Shown piece after piece: positions 43,599 through 54,000 of a DNA stretch of 64,000 nt (position 1 is the stretch's first letter; each line of letters starts with the position of its first letter). Under the pieces are notes generated by a model. The model made no database searches. It worked only from the letters and a program-made list of their open reading frames with translations, and was not told the origin of the DNA. The stretch comes from Lewinella sp. IMCC34183 (GTDB lineage Bacteria; Bacteroidota; Bacteroidia; Chitinophagales; Saprospiraceae). A program made the translations under genes and the position numbers. The stretch is from NCBI RefSeq assembly GCF_003390915.1, contig NZ_QMEM01000003.1, positions 1 to 64,000 on the forward strand. Reading direction: 5' to 3'.

Positions 43599-46500
43599 CT
43601 AGAAATTCAGGTTGAGACCCAGGGAGACGATCCGGCTCGACGGCCAGTTGCCGTTGTCCACGCCCCGCTCCAGAATACCATTGCCCTGCACGTCGGGATC
43701 CAGGCCGGTGTACTTCGTAAGGGTGAGGAGGTTCTGCCCCGTCACGTATACCCGCAGGTTGCTGATGCTGAGCCGGTCCAGCGCGGCGTCGGGTAGCGTG
43801 TAGCCGATCTGCAGGTTGCGCAGCCGCAGGTAGGAGCCGTCCTCCAGCCACCGGTCGGTGTTGCCGCGGGCGTTGTCGACCAGGCCCTGGTCGTTAGTGG
43901 CGATACCGATGCGGGGATCGTCGGTATTCGTGTTGTCGGGGGTCCAGGGGTTGACGTCGGAGCGGAAGTTGGTATTCTGGTAGCCGTCCAGCTGGCTGCG
44001 CACTGAATTGTACAGGGTGTTTCCAAAGATGCCGATGATCTGGGCCGATACGTCGAAGTTGGCGTACGACAGTCCCAACTGGCTGCCCAGTTGCAGGCTC
44101 GGCCACGGCGATTCGCCGGTGAAACTGCGGTCCTGATCCGTGATCTGCCCGTCGCCGTTCACGTCGACGTACCGGATGTCGCCGGGGCGGGCGAAGGGCT
44201 GGATAAGGTTGCCCTCCACGGCGTGGGCGTCAATTTCGCTCTGGTTCTGGAAGATGCCGTCGGTCTGCAGCAGGTACCACTCGCCGAGCGGCTCACCGAC
44301 GCGGGAGCGCGTCAGTCCCGTCTGGATGTAGTCGATGCCGTCACCGCGGTTGCCGACGGCCTGCACGGTGTTGTTGATGGTGGTCAGGTTGAAGCCAATG
44401 TTGAACTGCAGCCGGTCGAGCTGCTGCCGGTAATTGGCCTCGAATTCGAAGCCGGTATTGCGGATGGAGCCGGCATTCACCGGCGGGCTGCCCCCCAGGT
44501 TGCCGAGGTAGGTGGCTATGGGCAGGTTGGTGACGAGGGCGTCCTCGGAGAGGATATCGTAGTAGTTGGCGGAGAGCGTGAGGCGGTAGTCCAGAAAGGC
44601 GGCCTCCACGCCGTAGTTCTGCGACTTGCGGTTCTCCCAGCGGAGGTCCGGATTCACGAGGCCGGCCTGGTAGGCGCCCACCTGCACGGTACCGAGGATC
44701 GCCCGAGGGTTGTTGTTGATGGTACCGCGCCAGTCCCAGGACCCGAGGGTGACGATGCCCAGCGTACCGTAGGAGGCGTTGAACTTCAGATCGTCGATCC
44801 ACGGCACCCGGAAAAAATCTTCCTTGCTGATGCGCCAGCTGCCCGCGATGGAGGGAAACACCCCGGTGCGGTTGTCGCGGCTGAAGCGGCTGTCCTGGTC
44901 CACGCGTCCGGTCAGGGTGAGGTAGTACTTCTGGGCGTAGTTGTAGTTGACCCGGCCGAGGAAGCCGATCGTGCGGTAGTCGGTCGTGACGCCGCCCTCA
45001 GCCAGGGATTCGCCCGTGGCGGAGTTGATCTGCTCGAAGGGGTCGCCACCGCTTTCCACGATGTCGCTGCGGGAAGCGAAGGTGTAATTGCGCTTCGTTT
45101 GCTGGTCGGAAGTACCGATGACCGCACTCAGGGCATGATTGCCAAAGGTGCGGTCGAAGTTCAGGGTGTGCTCCATGAGCAGACTCGAGAACTGGGAGCG
45201 GTTGTCCTGGATCGAACTCGGCCGCACCGCGGCGTTGAACTGGGTCACGCCGTAGCGCCGCAGCCCTTTGGAGAAGTCGTCGCTGTTCTCCAGGCCGACA
45301 TTGAACTTGTACCGCAGCCCCTTCACCAGCTCCACCTGTACGTAGGCGTTGCCGATAAGCTTCAGGAAGTTGATCTTTTCGCGAAGCAGGTCGGTCACGG
45401 CCACCTGGTTCTTGGCGTAGCTGACGGCGTCCACCGTGCCGATACCCCATCCGCCGGGGTTGGTATCGGAGATGTAGCGGTCGCCCCGCACCGGGATGAC
45501 GGGCAGCATGGTCACCATGTCGTAGAAGGGATTGCCGGTGTCGAAGCCACCGAGCGGCTGGCGGATGTTGTTGTTGGTCAGGACCAGGTTCTCCCCGATC
45601 GTGATGCGGCCCAGGTCGAGCGTACTGTTGACGCGGAAGGCCGTGCGGTTGAATCCGCGGCCGATGATCACGCCCTCGTTGCGGAAGTGGCTGCCCGAGA
45701 CAAAGTACTTAAGGTTATCGGATCCCCCGGAGGCGGACAGGTTGGCGTCCAGCGTGCTGCCGGTACGGATCACCTCATCCTGCCAGTCGGTATCGATGGT
45801 GGGATCGAAGTCCGCCGCTACGGAAGCCGGCGGTTCGAGGCCCGAGTTTTCGTAGCTCGTCCGCTGCAGGGCGGCGAAGCCCGCCGCGTCCATCACGTCC
45901 CAGCGGCGGGGAATTTGCTGGATACCCGTCGTCACGCTGAGGGCGGGGCGGATCGGCCCCTTCCGCCCCGACTTGGTGGTGATGATGATCACGCCGTTGG
46001 CGGCGCGCGAGCCGTAGATGGCCGCCGCGGAGGCATCCTTGAGGATCTGGACGCTCTCGATGTCGTTGTTGTTGAAGGTCACGTTGGCGTCGGCGATCAT
46101 GCCGTCGATCACGTACAGCGGATTCGTATTCACGAAGCTGGCCGCCCCCCGGATCTCGATCACGGCCCCCGCTCCCGGAGCGCCGCCGTTACGGACGGTA
46201 ATTCCCGAAGCCAGACCCTGAAGGGACTCCGCCAGCGAATTGGACACCGTCTTGTTGATCTGTTCGGCGGGCACTACCGCGGTGGCCCCCGTCAGGTCGG
46301 AGCGCTTGACTTCCTGGTAGCCGATGACGACCACCTCGCCCAGGTTGCTGATGTTCTCACTGAGATTGATCGTGAAGTTGGTTTGCCCCGCCACCGCGAG
46401 CGTTCGTGGCGTGTAGCCTACGTAGGTCACCTGCAGGCTATCGGTTGGGTCCACGCCCTCCAGCGTGAATACCCCGTCGACGTCGGTGACGGTGCCCTGC

Positions 46501-46655
46501 GTGGTACCCTTCACCGCTACGGTGGCACCGATAAGGGGGCCTTCGGCGTCGGAAACAGTGCCGGATACCGTCAGCAAATCCTGAGCGAGAAGATTGCCTC
46601 CGCCCAAAAACAGGCACACCCATAACAGGGCCAGGGAAATAGATCTTGATTGCAT
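43599..46655 (-). CDS. susC-like: SusC/RagA-family TonB-linked outer-membrane transporter
   Basis: A 1018-residue TonB-dependent importer of oligosaccharides. In order: signal peptide (ALLWVCLFLGGGNLLAQ), carboxypeptidase-regulatory-like domain (~28-110, ending DSLQVTYVGYTPRTLAV), SusC plug (GEVVVIGYQEVKRSDLTGA, SLQGLASGITVRNGGAPGAG, NPLYVIDG, ILKDASAAAIYGSRAANGVIIITTKSG), and a 22-strand barrel ending SSRIVSLGLNLNF with a terminal aromatic. It is first in the operon and diverges from the regulator gene. A SusD partner is adjacent. Expected regulation is by the hybrid two-component system at 46986. Confidence 0.95.
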   Translation of the reverse strand: MQSRSISLALLWVCLFLGGGNLLAQDLLTVSGTVSDAEGPLIGATVAVKGTTQGTVTDVDGVFTLEGVDPTDSLQVTYVGYTPRTLAVAGQTNFTINLSENISNLGEVVVIGYQEVKRSDLTGATAVVPAEQINKTVSNSLAESLQGLASGITVRNGGAPGAGAVIEIRGAASFVNTNPLYVIDGMIADANVTFNNNDIESVQILKDASAAAIYGSRAANGVIIITTKSGRKGPIRPALSVTTGIQQIPRRWDVMDAAGFAALQRTSYENSGLEPPASVAADFDPTIDTDWQDEVIRTGSTLDANLSASGGSDNLKYFVSGSHFRNEGVIIGRGFNRTAFRVNSTLDLGRITIGENLVLTNNNIRQPLGGFDTGNPFYDMVTMLPVIPVRGDRYISDTNPGGWGIGTVDAVSYAKNQVAVTDLLREKINFLKLIGNAYVQVELVKGLRYKFNVGLENSDDFSKGLRRYGVTQFNAAVRPSSIQDNRSQFSSLLMEHTLNFDRTFGNHALSAVIGTSDQQTKRNYTFASRSDIVESGGDPFEQINSATGESLAEGGVTTDYRTIGFLGRVNYNYAQKYYLTLTGRVDQDSRFSRDNRTGVFPSIAGSWRISKEDFFRVPWIDDLKFNASYGTLGIVTLGSWDWRGTINNNPRAILGTVQVGAYQAGLVNPDLRWENRKSQNYGVEAAFLDYRLTLSANYYDILSEDALVTNLPIATYLGNLGGSPPVNAGSIRNTGFEFEANYRQQLDRLQFNIGFNLTTINNTVQAVGNRGDGIDYIQTGLTRSRVGEPLGEWYLLQTDGIFQNQSEIDAHAVEGNLIQPFARPGDIRYVDVNGDGQITDQDRSFTGESPWPSLQLGSQLGLSYANFDVSAQIIGIFGNTLYNSVRSQLDGYQNTNFRSDVNPWTPDNTNTDDPRIGIATNDQGLVDNARGNTDRWLEDGSYLRLRNLQIGYTLPDAALDRLSISNLRVYVTGQNLLTLTKYTGLDPDVQGNGILERGVDNGNWPSSRIVSLGLNLNF

Positions 46656-46676
46656 GATGTAGACTTATAGCGAGTA

Positions 46677-46684
46677 CAAAGACA
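46677..46684 (-). promoter_or_regulatory. possible susC -7 box TGTCTTTG
   Basis: One mismatch from TAnnTTTG on the minus strand, 22 nt before the ATG at 46655. No -33 element, as expected for an activator-dependent promoter. Confidence 0.45.
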
Positions 46685-46692
46685 GCCAACCA

Positions 46693-46703
46693 CACTATTA
46701 GTG
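46693..46703. promoter_or_regulatory. palindrome CACTATTAGTG upstream of susC
   Basis: A perfect 11-bp palindrome (one central base) about 20 bp upstream of the susC -7 box, in an AT-rich patch. A possible operator. Confidence 0.35.
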
Positions 46704-46798
46704 ATCGACGGGCTGAAAAACAGCCTTTTATTCTGCGACGCAAGGTATTGGGCAGCCTTTGTTCCCTACCTGCGACCCGTCCCAATCCATCGACCATA

Positions 46799-46813
46799 CG
46801 TTGCAGGACAACG
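46799..46813. promoter_or_regulatory. inverted repeat CGTTG-CAGGA-CAACG
   Basis: A perfect 5-bp inverted repeat with 5-bp spacer in the middle of the divergent susC/regulator region. Could be chance. Confidence 0.3.
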
Positions 46814-46837
46814 TTTCGTCGCGCTTCCGCCCCGAAT

Positions 46838-46874
46838 TGCAACGAATCGTGGCAGTGATGCAACGGATCGTGGC
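46838..46874. promoter_or_regulatory. candidate HTCS operator: 16-bp direct repeat at 21-bp spacing
   Basis: TGCAACGAATCGTGGC at 46838-46853 and TGCAACGGATCGTGGC at 46859-46874 differ at one base and are offset by 21 bp, two turns of the helix. Direct repeats on one DNA face are the expected target of AraC-type response regulators such as the one encoded next door. Confidence 0.6.
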
Positions 46875-46898
46875 GGCTGCGCGACCGGCACGTTCACG

Positions 46899-46918
46899 GC
46901 ACCCGCGCCCCGCCGCCC
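46899..46918 (+). promoter_or_regulatory. GC-rich 20-base word, copy 2
   Basis: GCACCCGCGCCCCGCCGCCC, identical to 2159-2178, ending 67 nt before the regulator start and 18 nt before its possible -7 box. Confidence 0.6.
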
Positions 46919-46936
46919 GGTCTATCCGTAATTCGA

Positions 46937-46944
46937 TACATTAG
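46937..46944 (+). promoter_or_regulatory. possible -7 box TACATTAG of the regulator gene
   Basis: TAnnTTAG variant, 41 nt before the start codon at 46986. Confidence 0.35.
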
Positions 46945-46985
46945 CCTGAATCCACGCCGGACCAACGGAAGGTGGCGATACAACA

Positions 46986-49900
46986 ATGAGCAAGGTGAAC
47001 CCCGAACCGGCAGATTACGGGCTACCGCATCGTTTGCGGACCGTGGCACTGGCATGGCTGCTTTTGATGGGAGCGGTCAACCTGCTCACGGCCCAACCCT
47101 ACTACTTCAAGCACTACGAGGTGACCGAGGGGCTGTCCCACAACACGATCCACTGCGCCGCCCAGGACGAGCTGGGGTTCATGTGGTTCGGGACGAAGAA
47201 CGGTCTGAACCGCTTTGACGGGTACGAATTCCGGTGGTTTCAGTCCGACTCGTCCGCCACCGGGAGCCTGGGTAGCAACTTCATTGAGTGCCTGGAGATC
47301 GCGGACGGCCGGCTGTGGGTGGGCACCGACGACGGACTGTTTCGCGGCAGCCCGCGCAGCGACACCTTCGGCCCGGTACCGAGCACCGCCGGGCTGCCCA
47401 TCCTGGATATTGCCCCGGCCCCGGGTGGCGAGGTGTGGGTAGTGGCCGACCAGGCGCTACAGCGGATCGACCCGGTCACCGGGGCGCGGAAGGGGCGGTA
47501 CGACCGCCCCGACCTGCTGCCCGCCCTGCGCGTGACCGCCTCGGCGGCCGGCTCGGTCTACCTGGCTACCGACCGGGCGCTCTTCCGCTACCGCCCGGCG
47601 GAGGACGCATTCGAGCCGCTGGGCGTGACCTTCCCCGTGGACACCGATTATCCCTTACAGTTCTCGGCGCTCTATCCCCTATCGGAAAGCAGCCTGGCGG
47701 TGGGCACGGTGAGTCACGGCGCCTTCCTGGTCGACCTGGTGTCCCGGACGGCGGTGCCGCTTACCGGGGAGGCCGAGGGCCGCTACGTCCGTGATTTCCT
47801 CCAACGCGGCAACACCCTCTGGATCGGCACGGAAAACGGCGTCTACCTCTACAACCTGCTTTCGGGCGCGGTCCAGCATCTACAGAAGCAGACCGGGCAC
47901 CAGTACGGCTTACCGGACAATGCGATCTACAGTCTCTTCGCGGACCGGGACGAGGGGGTCTGGATCGGCACCTACTTCCGCGGCATCAGCTACTACAGCC
48001 CGGCGCTCGCCGGGTTCCGGAAGTTCGTCCCCGTGCCCGGCGAAAACTCGGTCAGCGGCAGCGCGGTGCGGGAGCTGCGGCAAGACGAGGCCGGGCGTAT
48101 CTGGGTGGGCACCGAGGATGCCGGCCTGAACCGCTACGACCCCGCCACCGGGCAATTCACCCACTTCGCGCTACAGGCGGCCGATGCCCCGCAGCCGGTC
48201 TCCAATATCCACGGCATCCTGGTGCGCGACGACGAAGTGTGGGTGGGGACCTTTCAAACCGGGCTGTTCGTCCTGGATGCGGCCACGGGGGCGGTCAAGC
48301 GGCACCGGATGGCGGGGGCGGAAAGCGGCCTGCGCAGCAATTTCATCTATTCGCTGTACCAACTGCGCGACAAGACGGTCGTGGCCCTTACGGCCTCGGG
48401 CCTGCAACGCTACGACGCGGGCAGCGACCGCTTCGTACCCCTCGAGGGCTTTTCGCCGGATTTCTTTTACACCTCCTTCCTGGAAGACAGCCGCGGCGGA
48501 CAGTGGGCGGGTACCTACTGGGACGGGCTATACCACTACGATCCGCGCGAGAAGCGCGTCACGACCTACCACGCCGGCGGCACGGAGAACCGCCTGGGCA
48601 ACGATGCGATCAACGGCATCTTCGAGGACAGCCACCGCAACCTCTGGGTAGCCACCGAAAACGGGCTGAACCAGATCCGCGCCGAAAACGGCAACGTCCT
48701 CCGTTTCGGAAAGGCGGACGGCTTCCCGAGCAACGTCTTCTACAGCCTGCAGGAAGACGCTCGCGGCAAGCTGTGGATGAGTACGGCCAACGGCCTGGCC
48801 TGCTACCACCCCGAATCGGGGCGGGTGGACACCTACGGCACGGAAAACGGCCTACCGAGTAACCAATTTAACTATAACTCGGCCCTCACGGACGCTGCCG
48901 GCCGGATGTACTTCGGTACCGTGCGGGGGTTCGTTTCCTTCGACCCCTACGACATCCGGTTCAATAAGCAGGAGCCACCGGCGGAGCTGGTCCTCAGCGA
49001 CCTGAAGTTGCCCGGCGCGCCGGCCGACGAAGCCGCGGCGGCCTACCGCGCGGCGCAGGCGACGGGGCGGGTGGAGTTGCCCTACGCCCGTTCCACCTTC
49101 AGCTTGTCCTTCTCCGCGCTCGACTACGCCTCGCCGGGGCTCACGGAATACCAGTACGCCCTTTCCGGCGGACAGGACGGCTGGGTGGACCTGGAGCACG
49201 CCCACCAGATTCACTTCACCGACTTCCGGCACGGCACCTACGATCTGCAACTGCGGGTGCGCCGGCACAACAGCGAGTGGAGTCCCCCGATCGCCTTCCT
49301 GAGCCTGCGGGTAGCCCCCCCCTGGTGGCAAACCGGATGGGCCTACGCGGCATACGCCGTGCTCGGCACGACGGTACTGCTGGTACTGCTGATGCTCTAC
49401 CACCGCTACAACCGGGCGCGGTCCGACCAGCGGCAGCGGCTCTTCGAGCACGAAAAGGAAAAAGAACTGTACCGGGCCAAGATCGAGTTCTTCACCAATA
49501 TTTCCCACGAGATCCTCACCCCCCTCACCCTCATCCAGAACCCGGTGGAGAAGGCCCTCCGCGGTACGGACACCAGCGACAGCCTGCACCCCACCCTGAC
49601 GATGGTGCACCGCAATACCACCCGGCTGGTGAACCTGGTGCGGCAGCTGCTCGACTTCCGCAAAATGGAGATGGAAGACCTGTCGCTGTCCTTCGTACGG
49701 ACGGACGTCACCGCCCTCGTGGGCGACCTGCTCGAGCGTTACGCCCTAGAGGCGGAGGAGCGGGAAACGACCATGACCTTCCCCCAGGTGGATCCCGTCT
49801 ACGCCTATATCGATGCGGAGGCCTTCCGCAAGATCGCCGGCAACCTGCTGGAGAACGCCCTGAAGTACGGAGAGCGGCGGGTCGACTTGCGGCTGGAGGC

Positions 49901-50996
49901 CGACGGCGAGTTGTTCCGGTTTACCGTCAGCAACGACGGAGCCCCGATTCCGGTCGCCGAACGAAAGAACATCCTGCGCCCCTTCTACCGGCTGCCCGAG
50001 CACGCCGCCCGACCCGGGACCGGGCTGGGCCTGCCCCTGGCGCACGCGCTGGCCGAACTGCACGGGGGAACATTGGTGCTCGATCCGGACCCGGAACGCG
50101 GAACGCGCTTCGTGGTTACCCTTCCCCTCCACCACCGCGATGACTTCGAGCTCACGCCCGACCGGGTCGAACCCGATGACGTCCTCCCGCAAGTCACGCC
50201 CCCGCTCGTTGCTCCCCGGCCGGGAGAGCCGGTGACCACCATACTACTGGTGGAGGACAACCCGGACCTTCTCGGCTTTATCGCGAAGGAACTTTCCGAC
50301 CGGTACGCCATTCTGCGGGCCTCCGACGGCGTCGAAGCGATCGCGGTTCTCGAGCACCACACCGTGCAGCTGGTGGTCAGCGACGTCAAGATGCCGCGCA
50401 TGGACGGGTTCACTCTCTGTGCCACCCTCAAGTCCGACGTCAAGCACAGCCACGTACCCGTCATCCTGCTCACCTCCCAGAATCAGTATACCGCGGAGCT
50501 TACCGGCCTGGAGCGCGGAGCGGACGCCTACGTGACCAAGCCCTTCGCGATCGAGTACCTGCAGGCCCGTATCCGGAACCTGCTCGACAACCGGGCGCGC
50601 ATCGTAGAGCACTTCGGCCGCACGCCGCTGGCCCACCTGCAGAGCATCGCCCAGTCGCCGGTCGATGAAGACTTTACCCGGCGGCTGGACGCCGTCATCC
50701 AGGAGAACATCACGGATCCCGACCTCAACGTGGAGGCGCTCGCCGAACGGATGCACATGAGCCGCTCTACCCTCTACCGCAAGATCAAGGACATCAGCGG
50801 CGCTAACCCCAACGAGCTGATCAACCTCGTGCGCCTGAAGAAGGCCGCCGAACTGCTCAAAACGCGGCGCTACAAGGTGTACGAAGTCGCGGACATGGTC
50901 GGCTACAATTCAGCGACCAGCTTCGGACGGAACTTCAAAAAACAGTTCGATGTATCGCCCGGCGACTACGCCAAGTCGGATGACCTGGTGACATAA
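46986..50996 (+). CDS. hybrid two-component system regulator (HTCS) of the PUL
   Basis: A 1336-residue one-protein phosphorelay that senses an oligosaccharide in the periplasm and activates the adjacent glycan genes. In order: membrane anchor/signal (~18-37), two seven-bladed propellers (~40-690, with repeated LWVGT and GLNRYD motifs), Y_Y_Y domain (~695-780), transmembrane helix (~783-808), histidine kinase with H841 in FTNISHEILTPL, N box NLLENALKYGE, G box PGTGLGLPLAHALAELHGG. The receiver carries D1133 in VVSDVKMPRMDG and lysine in TKPFAIEYL. A C-terminal AraC-type HTH (~1225-1330) reads LAERMHMSRSTLYRKIKDISG and VGYNSATSFGRNFKKQFDVSPGDY. All key residues are present. Confidence 0.96.
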   Translation: MSKVNPEPADYGLPHRLRTVALAWLLLMGAVNLLTAQPYYFKHYEVTEGLSHNTIHCAAQDELGFMWFGTKNGLNRFDGYEFRWFQSDSSATGSLGSNFIECLEIADGRLWVGTDDGLFRGSPRSDTFGPVPSTAGLPILDIAPAPGGEVWVVADQALQRIDPVTGARKGRYDRPDLLPALRVTASAAGSVYLATDRALFRYRPAEDAFEPLGVTFPVDTDYPLQFSALYPLSESSLAVGTVSHGAFLVDLVSRTAVPLTGEAEGRYVRDFLQRGNTLWIGTENGVYLYNLLSGAVQHLQKQTGHQYGLPDNAIYSLFADRDEGVWIGTYFRGISYYSPALAGFRKFVPVPGENSVSGSAVRELRQDEAGRIWVGTEDAGLNRYDPATGQFTHFALQAADAPQPVSNIHGILVRDDEVWVGTFQTGLFVLDAATGAVKRHRMAGAESGLRSNFIYSLYQLRDKTVVALTASGLQRYDAGSDRFVPLEGFSPDFFYTSFLEDSRGGQWAGTYWDGLYHYDPREKRVTTYHAGGTENRLGNDAINGIFEDSHRNLWVATENGLNQIRAENGNVLRFGKADGFPSNVFYSLQEDARGKLWMSTANGLACYHPESGRVDTYGTENGLPSNQFNYNSALTDAAGRMYFGTVRGFVSFDPYDIRFNKQEPPAELVLSDLKLPGAPADEAAAAYRAAQATGRVELPYARSTFSLSFSALDYASPGLTEYQYALSGGQDGWVDLEHAHQIHFTDFRHGTYDLQLRVRRHNSEWSPPIAFLSLRVAPPWWQTGWAYAAYAVLGTTVLLVLLMLYHRYNRARSDQRQRLFEHEKEKELYRAKIEFFTNISHEILTPLTLIQNPVEKALRGTDTSDSLHPTLTMVHRNTTRLVNLVRQLLDFRKMEMEDLSLSFVRTDVTALVGDLLERYALEAEERETTMTFPQVDPVYAYIDAEAFRKIAGNLLENALKYGERRVDLRLEADGELFRFTVSNDGAPIPVAERKNILRPFYRLPEHAARPGTGLGLPLAHALAELHGGTLVLDPDPERGTRFVVTLPLHHRDDFELTPDRVEPDDVLPQVTPPLVAPRPGEPVTTILLVEDNPDLLGFIAKELSDRYAILRASDGVEAIAVLEHHTVQLVVSDVKMPRMDGFTLCATLKSDVKHSHVPVILLTSQNQYTAELTGLERGADAYVTKPFAIEYLQARIRNLLDNRARIVEHFGRTPLAHLQSIAQSPVDEDFTRRLDAVIQENITDPDLNVEALAERMHMSRSTLYRKIKDISGANPNELINLVRLKKAAELLKTRRYKVYEVADMVGYNSATSFGRNFKKQFDVSPGDYAKSDDLVT

Positions 50997-51034
50997 AAAA
51001 AGCCGTCGGTTGCGCAGTGCGCAACCGACGGCTT
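50995..51034 (-). terminator. 16-bp perfect hairpin terminator
   Basis: AGCCGTCGGTTGCGCA (51001-51016) and its exact complement (51018-51033) around one central base, with an A run at 50995-51001. On the minus strand the stem is followed by a U run, so it terminates the protease-propeller-barrel gene. The stem may also stop the convergent regulator transcript. Confidence 0.85.
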
Positions 51035-51059
51035 CCCGAAAGGAGAACGATCGACTCTA

Positions 51060-54000
51060 CTACCAGCCCGGCAGCAGGTTCAGCCCGAAGCTCCAGCTCG
51101 CGCCGTCGATCAGCGGACGGGCCAGGTAGGGCTCCACCACCAGCTGTCCGAAGACGTTGACGCGGGCGCTCACGCCGGCGGTGAAGATGGGCCGTACGCC
51201 CGGGGTGACCACGGTGGGCTGCCCGGTCAGGGGGTTGATTAGCACTTCACCGTCCTTGTCCAGCGTGTAGGTCGCGCCACCGAACTGGCTGACGTCCGTG
51301 AACGCCATACCGCCGTCAATGAAGAAGTTGAGGTCGCTGAAGAGGAACTTCGACTTGATCAGGGCTATCTGCTCCGGACCGGTAAAGGGTACGCGCAGCT
51401 CCAGGTTGGAGACGAACAGCTTGCTGCCGACCAGCTCGTTGAGGTCGCGGCCCGCCCCCTGCAGGGTGGTCACGGCATCGTTGGCGTTTAGGCCGCGCAT
51501 GTACCAGGGGCTGCCGACGTACAGCGGGAAGAGGGTGTTGCCCCCGTCGCCGTAGCGACCGTAGTGCAGGGCGCGGAAGGCCAGGGCTCCCTTGCCGAAC
51601 CACAGGTACTTGCGGTAATCGGTGTTGACCGCCGTAAAGTTGAAGCGGCCCAGGTACTGGTCCACCCCGAAGCGGTACCGGTGGCCGCGGATCGGGGCCG
51701 TCATTCCCATGTCGGAGTTGTCGCCCACCAGGGCCACACCGGCGTTGTAGAGGTTGAAGGTCTCCTGCTCCAGCTCACGCTGCCGCTCGGGCTGGGCGTT
51801 GACCTGAATGGGATAGTACGTCACCGGGTTGTAGTAGCGGGCGTAGCGGTCGACCCGGTTGTTGTAGATGCTGGCGCTGATGCTGCCCTCGAGGCGTACG
51901 TTGGTGTTGAACGGCAGGGAGGCGAAACCGCTGACCTGGTTCTGGTACAGCCGGCTGATCAGGTAAGGCGCGTTGATCAGGTCGACGTAGTTGCCGTCCC
52001 CCACCTGAATGCTGTCGCGGAAGGGGGCCTCCACGCCGAAGTTGCGGTAAGGGATGCGGCTCAGGCTAAAGCCGTAGTTGATCCGGGTCTTGCGGTTCAC
52101 CCAGGCCAGGCTGCCGCCGAAATCGGTGATCTCACCATTCAGGCTCAGGGCCGTGAAGAGCTGGTTGTTGCCCAAGATGTCACTGAAGAGCAGCTGCACG
52201 CCACCGGCCAGGCCGGTGGTGGTACCGAAGACCTGGTTACTGCCCACCCCGGCACCGGCACCGCCGGTGGCGTAGTCGAGCTTGAATTTGGGCGCGTAGG
52301 GCCGCCGGGTGATCTGGTCGGAGGTGATCACGTCCTGCTTGTCCATGTGGGTGAGCAGTTCGTCCACGATGAGGTTGGCGCGGCGGTTAAGGCGCGGCAG
52401 GGTGGCCGGCGTGAGGTCCACGGAATCGCGGGCCACGCGTACCGCTTCCATGTTCTTCACCATGGTGCCGTAGATCTTGTAGCCGTTCTGGTTGAAGTAG
52501 GTATAGAGCAGGCGGTTGTTGCTCCGGTCGATGCTCATGGCGGGGGCGTAGTGGGTGATGCCCGATACGCCGGTGATGAGGTCGGTGAGGCGGTCGACGG
52601 TCGCATCAGCCACATGGTAGCGGTACACGTTGCGGAAGCCGTCGCGGTTGCTCAGGAAGTAGAGGTTACCGTCGGCTCCCTCGATGGGGTTCAGGTTGTC
52701 GGCACCCGGGAAGACGTCGATCTCGCGGCTCTCGCGGGAGGCCACGTCCAGGGCGGCGAGGTTGAAGCGCAGGTTGCCGTAGGGGCGCTCCTTGCGCTGG
52801 ATACCGCGGGCGTCGGTACTGAAGTAGATCGTGGTGCCGTCGGCCGACCAGCTCGGGTGGATCTCGCTGTATACGTCGTTGGTAAGCTGGGTCACGCGTC
52901 CGCTGCGCACGTCGATGCTAAAGAGGTCGGTCTGTCCATCCACGAGGCCGGACACGACAATGGATTTTCCGTCCGGGCTCCAGGCCGGGAAGGTGAAGGC
53001 GGGTACCTCGTCGAGGCGGATCTCCCGTTCGGCCTTGCCGGATTCGACGTCGGCGATGATGAGGCTGTTCTGCCCCTTGCTTACGGCTACGTAGGCGAAC
53101 TGCTTGCTGTCGGGACTCCAGGTACCGCTGTTTTCGATGTAGCTGATCTCATCGATGTGGCTGCCCAGCTTGGAGGTGCGGATCTTGCGGATCTTTTCAC
53201 CGGTGCGGGCGTCGGCCAGGAAGAGGTCGATGCTGAAGAGGTCCTGCTCCGACAGGTAGATCATGTACTTGCCGTTGGGGCTGATCTCGGGCGACACGTT
53301 GATGCGTCCGCCGTTCTTGCCGGGGCCCACCAGCTCCTTGCCCACGTAGCGGTCGGCCTTGGCTTCGCCGATCTGCTCACCGTAAGTCTTGCGCAGGGCA
53401 TCCTCCCACAGGTCGCTGAAGGCGTCGAACTCGTAACCGAGTACCAGTTTCGTGGCGCGCTCAAGCCCGAACTTCGCCGTGGCGCGGAAGTAGGGATTGA
53501 TGACGTCATCGCCCTGCAGGCCGGTGACGAACGACCAGAAGGCCTGTCCGTAGCGGTAGGGGAAGTACTTGCCGCTGCTCAGGTCCTTGAGGCTGGGGAT
53601 GTCGTCGTTGAGCACGGCGTCGCGCATCCACATGGCGGTGAAGGGGTCCACGGAGCCGATACTCAGGTACTCGGCGAGGCCCTCGACCATCCAGAGGGGG
53701 ATCTTCTGCAGGTCGCGGAGACTGGTAGAGTCGCCCCGGATCACCATGTCGTACTGGAAGGCGTGGACTAGCTCGTGGCCCAGGACGTGGTGGGTCTGGG
53801 CGTTGGTGTGCGCCACGGGCAGTACCACCCGGTTCTTGAGGGCCTCGGTGACCCCGCCGGTGCCGGAGCCGATGGCCCCGCTGATGGCGTTGGTCTGCTG
53901 GAAGTCCGCGTGGTTCGCGTAGATGATCATCGGGTTCTTGAAGTCGATCGTATCGCGCAGCACGAGCTGGTGCACGCGGTACCATTCCTCGCTGTCGTTC

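Larger units (their letters stand above)
46656..46985. other. divergent control region of the PUL
   Basis: A 330-bp gene-free stretch between susC and the hybrid regulator. It holds the boxes and repeats listed separately (46677, 46693, 46799, 46838, 46899 and 46937). No small gene is credible here. Confidence 0.7.

Noticed and set aside
44091-46625. An 844-codon plus-strand open frame antisense to susC
   Set aside because: Same artefact; composition is that of reverse-strand codons and susC is certain.
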